From NCBI GenBank assembly GCA_001929475.1, contig LXFE01000709.1, positions 1 to 12,061 of the forward strand: a DNA stretch of 12,061 nt, written 5' to 3'. Below, piece after piece: positions 1 through 9,014 of the stretch; position 1 is the first letter of the stretch; each line of letters opens with the position of its first letter. The DNA is from Neolecta irregularis DAH-3 (lineage: Eukaryota; Ascomycota; Neolectomycetes; Neolectales; Neolectaceae). A program made the translations under genes and the position numbers. The notes below the pieces were generated by a model. It saw only the letters and a list, made by a program, of their open reading frames with translations. It was not told where the DNA came from and made no database searches.

Positions 1-472
1 TACTCGGCAAGAAATAATTACGTTCAAACACTCCAGGGGTACTTTTCCACCTCCAGCCAGTACCTCAGTTTTGAGATCGCTTTCGCAATTTAGTAGTCTC
101 TATCTCTGTATTTATCTATATCTAAACTCGGTAAAGATTGCAATCCTGTCATCCGTGTTAGGCAGATCTGAATGTCAGTATTTGTTCGAGCTTGACAATA
201 CTTGCAGAATTATCTTGCCTATTATTACACAATAAAATCATCTGTTTGAGGGAAATGTTGAATTAGAAATGCGAATATGAGAATCTCCAATGTGGGCGCG
301 GTTGCTCTCCGCATATCGTTTAAGAATCCGCCAACTACACCGTTCTACTCCCTGCTGCCCCAAAATTTCCTCCAGGCTGACCTCTTTCATCATCTTTGCT
401 TAAATTTCACATCCTGCGTCAATTCTACCCGGGCTGTCGTCTTCCTATTTGTCGATTACCAATTGACCTGCG
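1..472. other. Upstream region of SEC26, no gene supported
   Basis: No convincing gene is visible here. The stretch is AT-rich with scattered pyrimidine runs, and presumably holds the SEC26 promoter and leader. Short open frames on both strands show no recognisable protein. On the minus strand an ATG at 152-150 could begin a first exon that joins, by an intron of about 48 nt, to a frame leaving the window. This cannot be tested from the little sequence available. Confidence 0.4.
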
Positions 473-3400
473 ATGGCTACCACATATGCAATCGTCGCTG
501 CGGATGAGTCGACGGAGATCTCATCCTCTGTAGAAATTAAGAAGATGCTTGAGAGCAATGATGAAAATCTCAAGATTGAGACTATGCGCAAAATTTTAAC
601 CACAATGATGAATGGTGATTCTATGCCTGATTTGCTAATGCACGTTATTCGTTTCGTGATGCCATCAAAGAACAAAGTTCTCAAAAAACTGCTATATTTC
701 TATTGGGAGATCTGTCCAAAGCTCAATCCTGATGGGAAGCTGAAGCAAGAAATGATTTTGGTCTGGTGTGGTCCAAATCTCTTTGTAACTTTTAATCTTT
801 TGCAGTAATGCGCTGAGAAATGATTTACAACATCCAAATGAATTTATTCGAGGAATAGCTCTTAGATTTGTCGGAAAGCTTCGGGAACCAGAGTTACTCG
901 AGCCGCTGCTCCCAACTGCTCGAGCTTGCCTGGTAGAAAATCAATCAATCGAAATTTAGCTCACCCACAGGAACATCGTCATGAATATGTCCGGAAAAAT
1001 GCGATATTTGCCATTTATTCGGTTTACCATCATGCTCAGAACCTTCTTCCTGATGCTCCTGATTTAATTTACAATCTCATTTTGGAGGAGAACAATTCTA
1101 CATGCAAGCGAAACGCATTCGTTGCCCTTTGCGGAATTGCTCCAGAACGAGCAACTGCTTGGCTACAAGCGAACATTGAAGCAGTAACAATGATGAATGA
1201 GGAAATCCAATTAGCTGTTATTGAGTTCATTCATCGAGATGCATCCAAGAATTCAGCATACAAAGCCCAATATCTTCGCCTCATGTTTGAATTGCTGGAG
1301 GTATCCAGTAATACAGTTGTTTACGAAGCGGCGAACTCTTTGACTGCATTGACTAGTAATCCTGTGGTTATAAAGGGTACGTCATATTTTCGAGGCCACA
1401 GCTAATTCAAAGCCGCTGCATTAAAACTAATCCACATCATCACCAAGGAGTCGGATAATAATGTTAAGATTATTGTACTGGATCGCATTGAACATCTTCG
1501 GAAAGTCCATGATAAAGTTGTTGATGACCTTATTATGGAAGTCTTGCGAGTGCTTTCGAGGTCGGATCTTTTTCCTAGCGAGTCTAATACAAAGCCCGGA
1601 TATCGACGTACGGAAAAAAGCCCTCGAGATATCCCTTGAAATGGTGTCCAGTGCCACTGTTAACGAGGTTATATTGCTTCTGAAGAAAGAATTAGCGAAA
1701 AGCATGGAACAGGATTATGAAAAGGTACACTGCTACTATTTTCCTCGTGGTAACAACAGAATAATGAGTATCGTCAACTGATAATCCACGCCATTCATAC
1801 ATGCGCTATTCGATACTCACAGGTCGCTGCTGATGTTGTGCACATTTTGATGGACTACATGGGAGAGTTTAACAGTGCCGCTGCCGTCGATATTGTTCAA
1901 TTTATAAAGTGAGAATCTCGAATCAAGGCATTGGCTAAAGAGACAGAGAGGTAGTTGAAAGGTTTCCCGATCTCCGAGCATCCATTATAGAGCGTTTAAT
2001 GTCTACTTTGACTGATGTTCGCTCTGGGAAGGTTTACCGAGGCGCTTTGTGGATCGTTGGAGAGTATAGTGTTGAAGAACAAGGTTGACGAATTTGATTG
2101 TAAACATTGCTTATAACTGCAGACATTCGAGAAGCTTGGCGTCGGATACGCGCCAGCTTGGGAGAAATTCCTATTGTTGCATCTGAACAACGTAATTTGG
2201 AGAAAATGGCCGAAGGTGAAGATGCACAAGCTAATGGCGATGGGGAACAGCGATATTATGAATCCTACACACGGCGAGTGCTTGCAGATGGGACATATGC
2301 GACTGAAAGTGCCATTACGACTAATGGTAGATCGGAAAAGACGCACGACTCTAAATTCGCATCGAGACCACCACTAAGAGGTATTGATACACTGAAGAAA
2401 GTCTGCTAATTGGTCAGCTTTGATCTTGGATGGTGATTATTATCTTGCGAGCGTGCTTTCTTCTACTTTAACCAAACTCGTTATGCGATATTCAGAGATC
2501 TCCAGAGACTTGTCACGAATAAATGCTCTGAAAGCTGAAGCTATGTTGATTATGACATCTATTCTTCGAGTCGGCCAGACGGAATTCGCTAAAACGAAAA
2601 TCGATGAAGACTCGGCCGATAGAATCCTGTCATGCCTGCGAAGTCTGGCCGAGCTTGGGGAACGGGCCGAAATGAAGGATGTTTTTTTGAAGGAGACAAA
2701 GAAGGCATATACCGTTATGCTAAGTGCCGAGGAGCGCAGACGTGCTGCAGAGGAGGCGATAGAGCGAGAGAAGAATGCTGTACAGCCAGATGATTTGATT
2801 TTGATTCGACAATTTGCATTGAAAAATGCTGCCGATGATGCATCTGCGGTTTGGAAGTACTCGATTATTTGACTCATTCGCTAGGCTGATTTAGATATAA
2901 TTTCACTTGATGGGACCAAGAATGGCTCTTCTGCATCGCAGCTAAGTCGCATCATTCAATTGACTGGTTTCTCCGATCCAATCTATGCCGAGGCTTTTGT
3001 TAATGTGCATCAATTCGATATTGTCTTGGATGTTTTGCTCGTCAATCAGAGTGCATCGACTCTTCAAAATTTGACTGTGGAGTTTGCAACTCTGGGAGAT
3101 TTAAAGATTGTTGAGAGACCCTTGTCACAAAATCTCGCGCCACATTCGTTCCACAAAGTTCAGGCGACTATTAAAGTTTCATCGACGGATACCGGTGTAA
3201 TATTTGGAAATTGCATCTGGGACAGTGCTGCTGCTACCGAAAACAACATTGTCATTCTCAGCGATATTCATGTTGATATAATGGATTATATTCAACCAGC
3301 CACTTGCACTGAGACACAATTCCGCAACATGTGGACTGAATTTGAATGGGAAAATAAAGTCAACATATCGAGCAAGATCTCTTCACTGCGAGAATTTCTT

Positions 3401-3724
3401 GACCATTTGATGAAGAGCACGAATATGAGTTGTCTGACTCCTGAAGCATCTTTGAGAGGGGATTGTGGGTTCTTGAGTGCAAATTTGTATGCACGAAGTG
3501 TTTTTGGTGCAATGTATGGAAGGAAACTTGGCTGATATAAACAGGCGAAGATGTATTGGCCAATTTAAGTGTCGAGAAGGACGGAGGACTAATCAGTGGA
3601 CATGTCCGAATTCGAAGCAAAGCTCAAGGAATGGCATTGAGTATGGGCGATAAAGTGTCTAATGGTAATAATATTGTCTTTGGTTGCTGATGTTGCAGCT
3701 CAGCGGACTACGAGCATCAAATAG
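473..3724 (+). CDS. SEC26: Coatomer (COPI) subunit beta, 12 exons
   Basis: Beta subunit of the COPI vesicle coat, which carries cargo from Golgi to ER and within the Golgi. Exons I place: 473-765, 806-932, 971-1376, 1413-1560, 1595-1724, 1760-1908, 1947-2083, 2123-2380, 2418-2848, 2885-3506, 3545-3664, 3699-3724. They join in frame to 948 aa, close to the roughly 950-970 aa of known beta-COPs. Recognisable blocks in order are the adaptin-like HEAT solenoid ([37 protein letters not shown]), RPPLRG followed by [12 protein letters not shown], then the C-terminal appendage ([34 protein letters not shown]) and the RTTSIK tail. All 11 introns are 34-40 nt with GT-AG ends. The sixth exon's acceptor is ambiguous: 1759 fits the size class, but 1768 would also stay in frame. 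The start is the first in-frame ATG and gives a normal N-terminus. Identification is very secure; individual splice sites are inferred from family alignment. Confidence 0.96.
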
Positions 3725-4082
3725 CGATTCATGTGGTGGTATCTGGTATAGATGAATATATATTTCTGAGCTCACCTGCTCTGGCCGAACTAGATGGCAC
3801 GGTCAACATGATCCTGACCTTTTACAGCTTCCCTATCAGTTCTTGGTATCCGGTGGGTTCCAGGGCAAGAACTTTTTCTTATCCAACTACTAGCCACTCC
3901 CAGGTTTCATGTTCTCTTCTTTCTTCAATGTAGTTTAGGGAGCTAGATAATTAATTTGCTTTTCCTTTTGCCAGTTTCTCGACGACGTGAGTGAAAGCCC
4001 GTGCGATCGCGCTAACCAACTCGATCCCAAATCAATAAACGCCTATAAATTCTAGCTACAACCAAAGTGTCCATGCCCATCA
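3725..4082. other. Intergenic region between SEC26 and the kinase gene
   Basis: This holds the 3' flank of SEC26 and the promoter of the downstream kinase. An open frame of 66 codons at 3733-3933 has no family resemblance and no codon signal that I can see. The only clear elements are a TATA-like box at 4044-4050 and a short upstream ATG at 4073. Confidence 0.5.
4044..4050 (+). promoter_or_regulatory. TATA-like box upstream of the sphingoid base kinase
   Basis: TATAAAT lies 33 bases before the proposed start codon at 4083. At the usual TATA-to-start distance, transcription would begin very close to, or even after, that ATG. The leader would then be extremely short, or the true start may be elsewhere. 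Confidence 0.4.
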
Positions 4083-5684
4083 ATGTGTGAAATTTTGTGT
4101 CAGATTGGATGCTTTAAAGATGGAAAACCAGTCCACTTATCGTTAACGTCATCGGGTTTAGTAATCGAGATTGTGAATCAGAATATACGCCCGGAAAAGA
4201 ATCTTTTGCAGGACTTTTTCTCCTGTTGGTCGTCAATAAGGGATTCCTCGGCTGGCAAGCGATATATTTGAGCAAGGCTGACTCTTTGCAGAGTCGGAAG
4301 ACCGTCATATCTCTTATAGGGATATATTATATGTAAAATCATCTCCCAACCATTTGTTTATCAGCTACGGGATGCGTCAAAGCAAAAAACGAGCAATAGT
4401 ACAAACCTACGAGTATGAGCTTGAGTGTGATTCTTCCGAGTTTGTCGCTCTTGCTATGGAAAAAGCGTATCATGGTTAGACAACAGCAACGACTAGGCTG
4501 ATGCAATAGAAACCATCTGCCACAAGCGCTTTGTTGTACTCATTAATCCTGTTAGTGGCTCAGGAAAGGCACAGACCAATTACGAGCAGCATGCGCGTCC
4601 TTTTTTTGAAAGCGCTGGATGTTTTATGCAAGTTTGTATTACGACAAATCATGGGCATGCAATGGAGATTGCAAAGAACCTCGACTTGACGGCGATCGAT
4701 GCAATTGTATGTGTTTCTGGTGATGGACTACCTCATGATGTATTTAACGGGCTTGGGCAAAGAAAAGACGCCTGCGCAGCATTACAGACACCAATTGCGA
4801 TGATTCCTGGGGGTTGGTGTTGTGAGATACGATGCTCACATTTTAAGGATCTGGAAATGCACTTGCCCTTAATCTTTATGGTACTTCGAGTCCAAGTGTT
4901 GCAGCTTTGGAGATTGTCAAAGGTATGTATAGATGCGGCGACTTGTTAATGTTGAAGGGATTCGTGTACCGATCGATCTATGCTCTGTGACTCAAGGGCA
5001 AAGTCGATATCTTTCTTTTCTCAGCCAGTCGTGGGGAGTCATTGCTGATTCTGACTTGGAGACGGAACATTTAAGGTAAGTGGTACAGAGTGTGTAGCTG
5101 ATGGGAGGTGGATGGGGGAGTCTCGATTTCTTTTGGGTCTTTTATGGAACATATTGCGCAATCCTAGCTACCCGTGCGAGCTTGCAATCCATACGGCGGG
5201 CGACAGGGTGAAAGCACCAGCAGCGAGCCACGAAGGCCTACCTCCGCTGAGATGTGGCACGATCAACGACCCGATGCCCGAGTCTTGGCAGGTGTATCAA
5301 ATCCCGAACCTGAGTAATTTCTACGCAGGAAAGGCGAGCAAGTGGTGTGTGATGTGTGGCTGATGGCAGATGCGATGGATGGCGTCGGATGCGTATTTTT
5401 TCCCTCGGGCGGTGCACAATGACGGACTGGTTGATATTGTGCAAACGCTTTGCTCTGCCGGTCGCAGGAATGGGATCAGATGCCTGCTTGCAGCGGAGAA
5501 GGGCGAGCATGTGGAGCTGGCGTGTGTGGGATACACAAAGGCCGCGGCATATCGGCTGCGGCCTACGGGGAGGAGGGAGACGGGCAACATTAGCATTGAC
5601 GGCGAAAAGGTGCCATTTGAAGCGTTTCAGGTGGAGGTGCATCGGGAGCTGGGGAGCTGTCTGGGGAGTCACAACGATTTGTGA
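4083..5684 (+). CDS. LCB4/LCB5: Sphingoid long-chain base kinase (sphingosine kinase family), 7 exons
   Basis: Lipid kinase of the diacylglycerol-kinase fold that phosphorylates sphingoid bases to their 1-phosphates, in sphingolipid signalling and breakdown. Exons: 4083-4254, 4292-4474, 4510-4812, 4848-4922, 4958-5075, 5108-5333, 5370-5684, joining in frame to 463 aa. Family motifs are present: a YRDILYVK block in the N-terminal region, the nucleotide loop INPVSGSGKA (about residues 130-139; relatives usually have GGKG), the catalytic block SGDGLPHDVFNG (188-199), PGGSGNALAL (218-227), SWGVIADSDLE, RWMGESRF, and C-terminal ISIDGEKVPFEAFQVEVH. It is longer than human SPHK1 and shorter than yeast Lcb4. 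Introns are 37, 35, 35, 35, 32 and 36 nt. The first (4255-4291) and last (5334-5369) start with GC instead of GT, each required to keep frame and alignment. The start at 4083 is the least certain part; an out-of-frame ATG lies at 4073. The last two exons are clearly more GC-rich than the first five. Confidence 0.93.
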
Positions 5685-5777
5685 TATAATAAATAGTAAC
5701 AGAATAAATGATATAGAATAAAAGATTGTGAACCAAACGCAACCTGAATTATATTTCAAAAGATATCAGATTCATCA
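5685..5777. terminator. Convergent 3' ends with AATAAA signals
   Basis: A 93-base AT-rich spacer separates two converging genes. On the plus strand AATAAA occurs at 5688-5693, 5703-5708 and 5717-5722, just after the kinase stop codon, which fits polyadenylation of the kinase transcript. No comparable AATAAA is visible on the minus strand inside the spacer, so the opposing gene may use a non-canonical signal or end within the kinase's 3' region. Confidence 0.45.
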
Positions 5778-7409
5778 TCATGATAAATTGAATGTCTTCA
5801 TTTTCAAGACAACTTGATTATGATCAGTGGGCGCAATCGAAGCTTCAGAGGAAACCCAGAATCCATTTTCAAAGGATACATCATCGGGTGGTGTAATGCG
5901 TTCTAGTTCATTATCGATGAAAATGGGCTCGGCAAGATTTTCTTGGTCATTTTCAGTTTGAGCAATGTCGAAAGCGATCCATGATTCAGTTTCACTCTCT
6001 TGAGGTTCAGACGTCATAATGGTGATATCACTTAACTTTGTTTTAAAAGTTGAGGGTGGATTGAGACGCGGCATACCCCGTTCCAGATCGCGTGCGGAGA
6101 TTCCATATACCTTTCCCAAAGCATTCATGACCAAATCTCCAAGTAGCAGACAACTGTCGCCGCGCACACTGTAAAATCCAGGTATGACTTGTTTGATCAA
6201 GTAAGATATTAAACCGTAAATCGAGTCAAGAGAACGGCGTGTAGTCCCATCCTGGCAGAAATTGTATTCGACTCCAGAATTTAGCCGAGCCATTCGGGAC
6301 GGCTCCCATGAGGACGGAATAGCATTTTGGAGAAAAGAGACGTAGTCGTTTTGAATTTGATTACGAATTGGTTCCGGGATTTCTTCGCCAATCGTGGTGG
6401 GAAAGTAGATACTGCTTGGCCAGAATATGTCAGGATAATAGCCGGAGAATGTCTCTTTTTGGACTACAAACAAGCCTAATACTCCCTTTTGCTTTCCTTG
6501 ATGCTGAAAAGTATATTCGCGAACACCGAAAATGGAGTAAAATGTTCTCGATTGGTCTACCCAGGACACTGAATAAACTTGCATCTCTTTCGTTCCCACT
6601 GTTACTGAAAACGATTCTCCATCTTTTTCATCGATGGACGATGCCAATATCGGCAAGTAACTTGAGAGAATTTCGAAATGAGAGACTGGAGAAGAGGATT
6701 GTTCTCTTAAAGTCGATAGAACCTGCATGATTTGATTGGTATTACGACTAGGTTGAAAGCGACTTGGAAAGGTTGGATAAAGATGTCGATGTAAAATATC
6801 GTTATGTTTCCATTGGCTATTCCAACGGTCAAGGTTTGGTATATTGTAGGTAGGACCGAGGCTATTTGTCCAGGTATTGAAATCGTAAACACCGCGATAT
6901 AGCTTGTTTTCAAATTCTGGAACGACGAATTTGGTATCGGCAAGGCTAGATGATTAATGTAAATCAGAGAATAAAAGATACGTAAAGGTAAAACGCGCTA
7001 TGTTTTCAGTTTCAGATGGTTCAACGACTTGCGAGTCGAGATCTCGGGCTACTAGCAGACGAAAAGTGTTGCATGTAAAAATGCGTTCGGGGGTGCTTGA
7101 TACAGTAGGAAATTCGATTTGGAATGAATAGCATGGATCGTGTGTATCAGTTGATTCCGTACAAGCCTTTGCGCAAAACTGGACGGCTGAATTCCAACTT
7201 GCCAAGTAGCCTGTATCTTGCTTGTACAATGGAACAACGTAGGATAACTTTTTGATCAATATGGCCGGGAGATCACGATAGATGCCGCCATCCTGGGCTG
7301 GGGTGTATCGATCCAACCAGTTTGTCGCAATGACATATGGTGCGAGAATCAAGAGAATATGACGGGTGAACTGCATGATGGAAAAGATTGATGAAACTCG
7401 TTGAAACAT
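5778..7409 (-). CDS. Predicted secreted protein of unknown function, 2 exons
   Basis: I do not recognise this family. Exon 1 is 7409-6982 and exon 2 is 6945-5778, separated by a 36-nt GT-AG intron (6981-6946). The spliced frame is 531 aa. The N-terminus is a short leader followed by hydrophobic residues (HILLILAPYVIA), which reads as a signal peptide from either the first ATG or the second at 7376. The second would give a 520-aa product with a more typical signal peptide. No second membrane span is evident. I count six cysteines downstream of the signal: four in the first 150 residues (FCAKAC, DPCY, FTCN) and two further on (NFCQ, DSCL), so three disulfides are possible. The protein is rich in W and Y in its middle part, and its last 80 residues are acidic. 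It ends with an NLS glycosylation-type tripeptide. A secreted or cell-surface role is inference only; enzymatic function cannot be called. Confidence 0.75.
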
Positions 7410-7490
7410 ATACCAGGGTCTGCCATTAACTTTTTGTGTCAGTGGTATTCATAGAACGAGACACGATGTATCGGTTCCGTGGTGGCTCAA

Positions 7491-7566
7491 GTCGAACCTG
7501 GCTACAGGGCGAGGGGGAAGGGGGCAGGCGGGAGGGGCGAGGGCGATAACGGGCGAGAGGGCGGGC
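7491..7566. repeat. Left arm of a GC-rich inverted repeat
   Basis: A purine-rich, G-skewed tract built from short units such as GGGCGAGGGCGATAACGGGCGAGAGGGCGGGC. Read on the minus strand it matches the tract at 8256-8360 almost base for base over about 60 nt, including the outer flank ending GTTCGAC. Degenerate related GC-rich sequence continues to about 7640. It lies in the 5' flank of the secreted-protein gene. Confidence 0.8.
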
Positions 7567-7774
7567 AGTAACGGGCGAGAAAGACGAGTAGGGGGAGCGC
7601 AACGGCCTAGGTGGGCGGAGCGGTAACAAGGAGGGCAGGCGATCACTTACAAGCAAAATAATATGATATGATACATGATTACTAGCCTCTCACAAATGCA
7701 ATATGTCTAACCGTTGCCCAAAAAATAGATCTATCCTTGAACAGATGCAAGCAGCCCAAAATAATTTTCTTCCA

Positions 7775-7966
7775 TCACAGTAATGCGGCAGGGAATATCG
7801 TCGCTTCTCGTTTCTGAAGGCCTACCTTTTCCAGAGGTAGCCCAGGTATTGATCCCCAGGAGTCCAGATATAGTTGCAGGTGACTACCTTTTGGCACTGG
7901 TCTTCCTTCCAATATTGATGACATAGTAGCAATAAGTAATAATGATGACACAAGGTGTAGCCTCAT
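7775..7966 (-). CDS. Small predicted secreted peptide precursor with KR-EA processing motif
   Basis: A 63-residue product with no family I can name. Residues 1-20 (MRLHLVSSLLLIATMSSILE) form a typical signal peptide: a basic residue, a hydrophobic core, then small residues. The body contains QLYLDSWGSIPGLPLEK and then QKREATIFPAALL at the C-terminus. KR at 52-53 followed by EA is the arrangement seen at Kex2/Ste13 cleavage sites of yeast alpha-factor precursors, so a short peptide could be released. Only one such site is present. A TATA box lies at 8060-8067 on the same strand about 95 bases upstream, supporting a real transcription unit. An in-frame upstream ATG at 8050 would bury the signal sequence, so I chose the ATG at 7966. 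A GTAGGC after residue 47 could be a donor for a 57-nt intron, giving a different C-terminus, but that length is outside the size class here. Coding status is unproven. Confidence 0.4.
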   Translation of the reverse strand: MRLHLVSSLLLIATMSSILEGRPVPKGSHLQLYLDSWGSIPGLPLEKVGLQKREATIFPAALL

Positions 7967-8059
7967 TCTGTGAGCTTGTTGTACCCACAAGCTATGGCGT
8001 TTTATAATTTGCTTGGTTCGATAGAGTCGATTTACTGGGACCTGCAGCAAGAGAGGGAA

Positions 8060-8067
8060 TATTTATA
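8060..8067 (-). promoter_or_regulatory. TATA box for the small secreted peptide gene
   Basis: On the minus strand this reads TATAAATA, a strong TATA match, 94 bases before the proposed ATG at 7966. The distance allows a leader of several tens of bases that begins after the upstream ATG at 8050, which favours the shorter protein with the signal peptide at its very start. Confidence 0.45.
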
Positions 8068-8255
8068 CTTATCCGCATGTCATATAACCGTAGAATCCGG
8101 TCAAGCCTCAAGACTGCATATGTACGATTGGCTTGCTCATTTTTGTGGCTCGGCCAAAATTCTTCCTGCATCTAGCAGTTGATTTCTCAAAATGGTAATA
8201 ATATATCCGCTTTGGACCTCACTCAGGCACCTGTGAAAACGAGACACCATTATCC

Positions 8256-8360
8256 GTCCGCCCTCTCGCCCGTTATCGCCCTCGCCCTCCTCGCCCGTCA
8301 TCGCCCTCGCCCCTCCCGCCTGCCTCCTTCCCCCTCGCCCTGACTTAGCTACCGTTCGAC
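8256..8360. repeat. Right arm of a GC-rich inverted repeat
   Basis: A pyrimidine-rich, C-skewed tract that is the inverted counterpart of 7491-7566. It holds one additional copy of a roughly 24-nt unit (CTCGCCCGTTATCGCCCTCG and its variant with GTCATC), so it is longer than the left arm. Its outer edge, CTGACTTAG followed by CTACCGTTCGAC, also resembles the edge of the left arm, so homology continues into the start of the Pex6-like fragment. Confidence 0.8.
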
Positions 8361-8810
8361 GCCGACGACGACGACGACCAGACTCGCCAGTGCATTCTGC
8401 ACCCGGAGCCTGCGTATCAGCCATTTGTCTCTGCCGACGTGCGGGCGCTGCTGGCTCCGCTGCTGGACTGGCACGAATACGTGGGTATTTATTTGCTTGC
8501 CCACAAAATAAACATATATAGACCGCCTTTCCATTTCCAAAACCTAATTCTGTGTTATTCAATTCAGTTTACACCCGTCTTCGAGACCTCACCTCTTCTT
8601 CATTTTCACGAACGCCTCCAAGGACACGTCCAATTATCCTCCTCCAGGGCCAACGCGGCACCGGTAAACGAACATTGGTAGACTGGGTTTCTAGAAATTT
8701 GGGAATGAATTTATTAGAGGTATACCGTTAAAATATTTCCTGACGAATATCCGGTCAATTGTTTTGAGGTTATTGGAGAAAGCGAATTTAAAACAAAAGT
8801 GCATCTCCAG
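8349..8810 (+). pseudogene. PEX6: Fragment of Pex6-like AAA ATPase (first ATPase domain), probably broken
   Basis: Pex6 is a AAA ATPase that, with Pex1, extracts the receptor Pex5 from peroxisomal membranes. The visible pieces are an acidic stretch followed by ILHPEPAY and LLAPLLDW (8349-8484), then after an 83-nt candidate intron (8485-8567) the Walker-A block ILLQGQRGTGKRTLVDW (8568-8719), then VNCFEVIGESEFKTKVHLQ (8754-8810). This order and spacing match the start of the first ATPase domain of Pex6. The several hundred residues normally before it and the rest of both ATPase domains are absent; after 8810 the similarity stops and reading frames close. Between 8720 and 8753 lies a 34-nt segment with a GT start and a CTGAC branch motif, but ending in CG instead of AG, as if an intron acceptor had mutated. 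A stop codon precedes 8349. I infer a truncated, decaying copy; a misassembled or oddly spliced gene is the alternative. Confidence 0.6.
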
Positions 8811-9014
8811 GTCTGTTTCGTAGTCTTATTCGTATCTGGGCTCCAATACTTACAAGGGTGGTGTTGGAGATATCTTGGTTTTTGAAATATATGATATTTT
8901 TGGCAAGGTGTTGGAATGAGGGGGGTGTCAGTTGATATAATGCATGCTATTATCTATTAGAATATGCCATTGACCCAACCACTTGACGCCAGAAAGAAAA
9001 GATAATGTTTAACT
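8811..9014. other. Spacer between the Pex6-like fragment and the protease gene
   Basis: AT-rich sequence with no supported gene. The first part may be decayed Pex6-like sequence, since a short open frame continues beyond 8810, but I see no residue-level match to the family. Confidence 0.4.

Noticed and set aside
1-152. First exons of a divergent minus-strand gene starting at 152
   Set aside because: A 48-nt intron can be drawn to give a short in-frame peptide, but too little sequence remains to identify or test it.
1760-1768. Alternative SEC26 acceptor at 1768 making intron 5 44 nt long
   Set aside because: It also keeps frame, but would be longer than every other placed intron; the CAG at 1759 with TAAC just before it fits better. 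Left as an uncertainty.
2440-2877. 145-codon open frame on the minus strand inside SEC26
   Set aside because: It is the antisense shadow of SEC26 exon 9, is Ser/Arg/Ala-rich and lacks any recognisable domain.
3733-3933. 66-codon plus-strand frame after SEC26
   Set aside because: No similarity and no intron or motif support; probably 3' untranslated and promoter sequence.
5238-5759. 173-codon minus-strand open frame opposite the kinase's last exons
   Set aside because: It lies antisense to a well-supported coding region in GC-rich sequence, where long spurious frames are common; no family features.
7426-7656. 76-codon Pro/Arg/Ser-rich minus-strand frame across the left repeat arm
   Set aside because: Composition follows directly from the repeat; a second frame on the same strand is equally open.
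7970-8182. 70-codon plus-strand frame between the repeat arms
   Set aside because: It begins with GTG, has no recognisable motif and overlaps the promoter of the minus-strand peptide gene.
7505-8342. Possible CRISPR-like or transposon terminal repeats
   Set aside because: Units are irregular and GC-biased without spacers, there is no transposase frame between the arms and no target-site duplication that I can see.
8137-8562. 141-codon minus-strand frame across the right repeat arm
   Set aside because: Mostly Arg/Gly/Ala low complexity from the GC-rich repeat, and antisense to the Pex6-like fragment.
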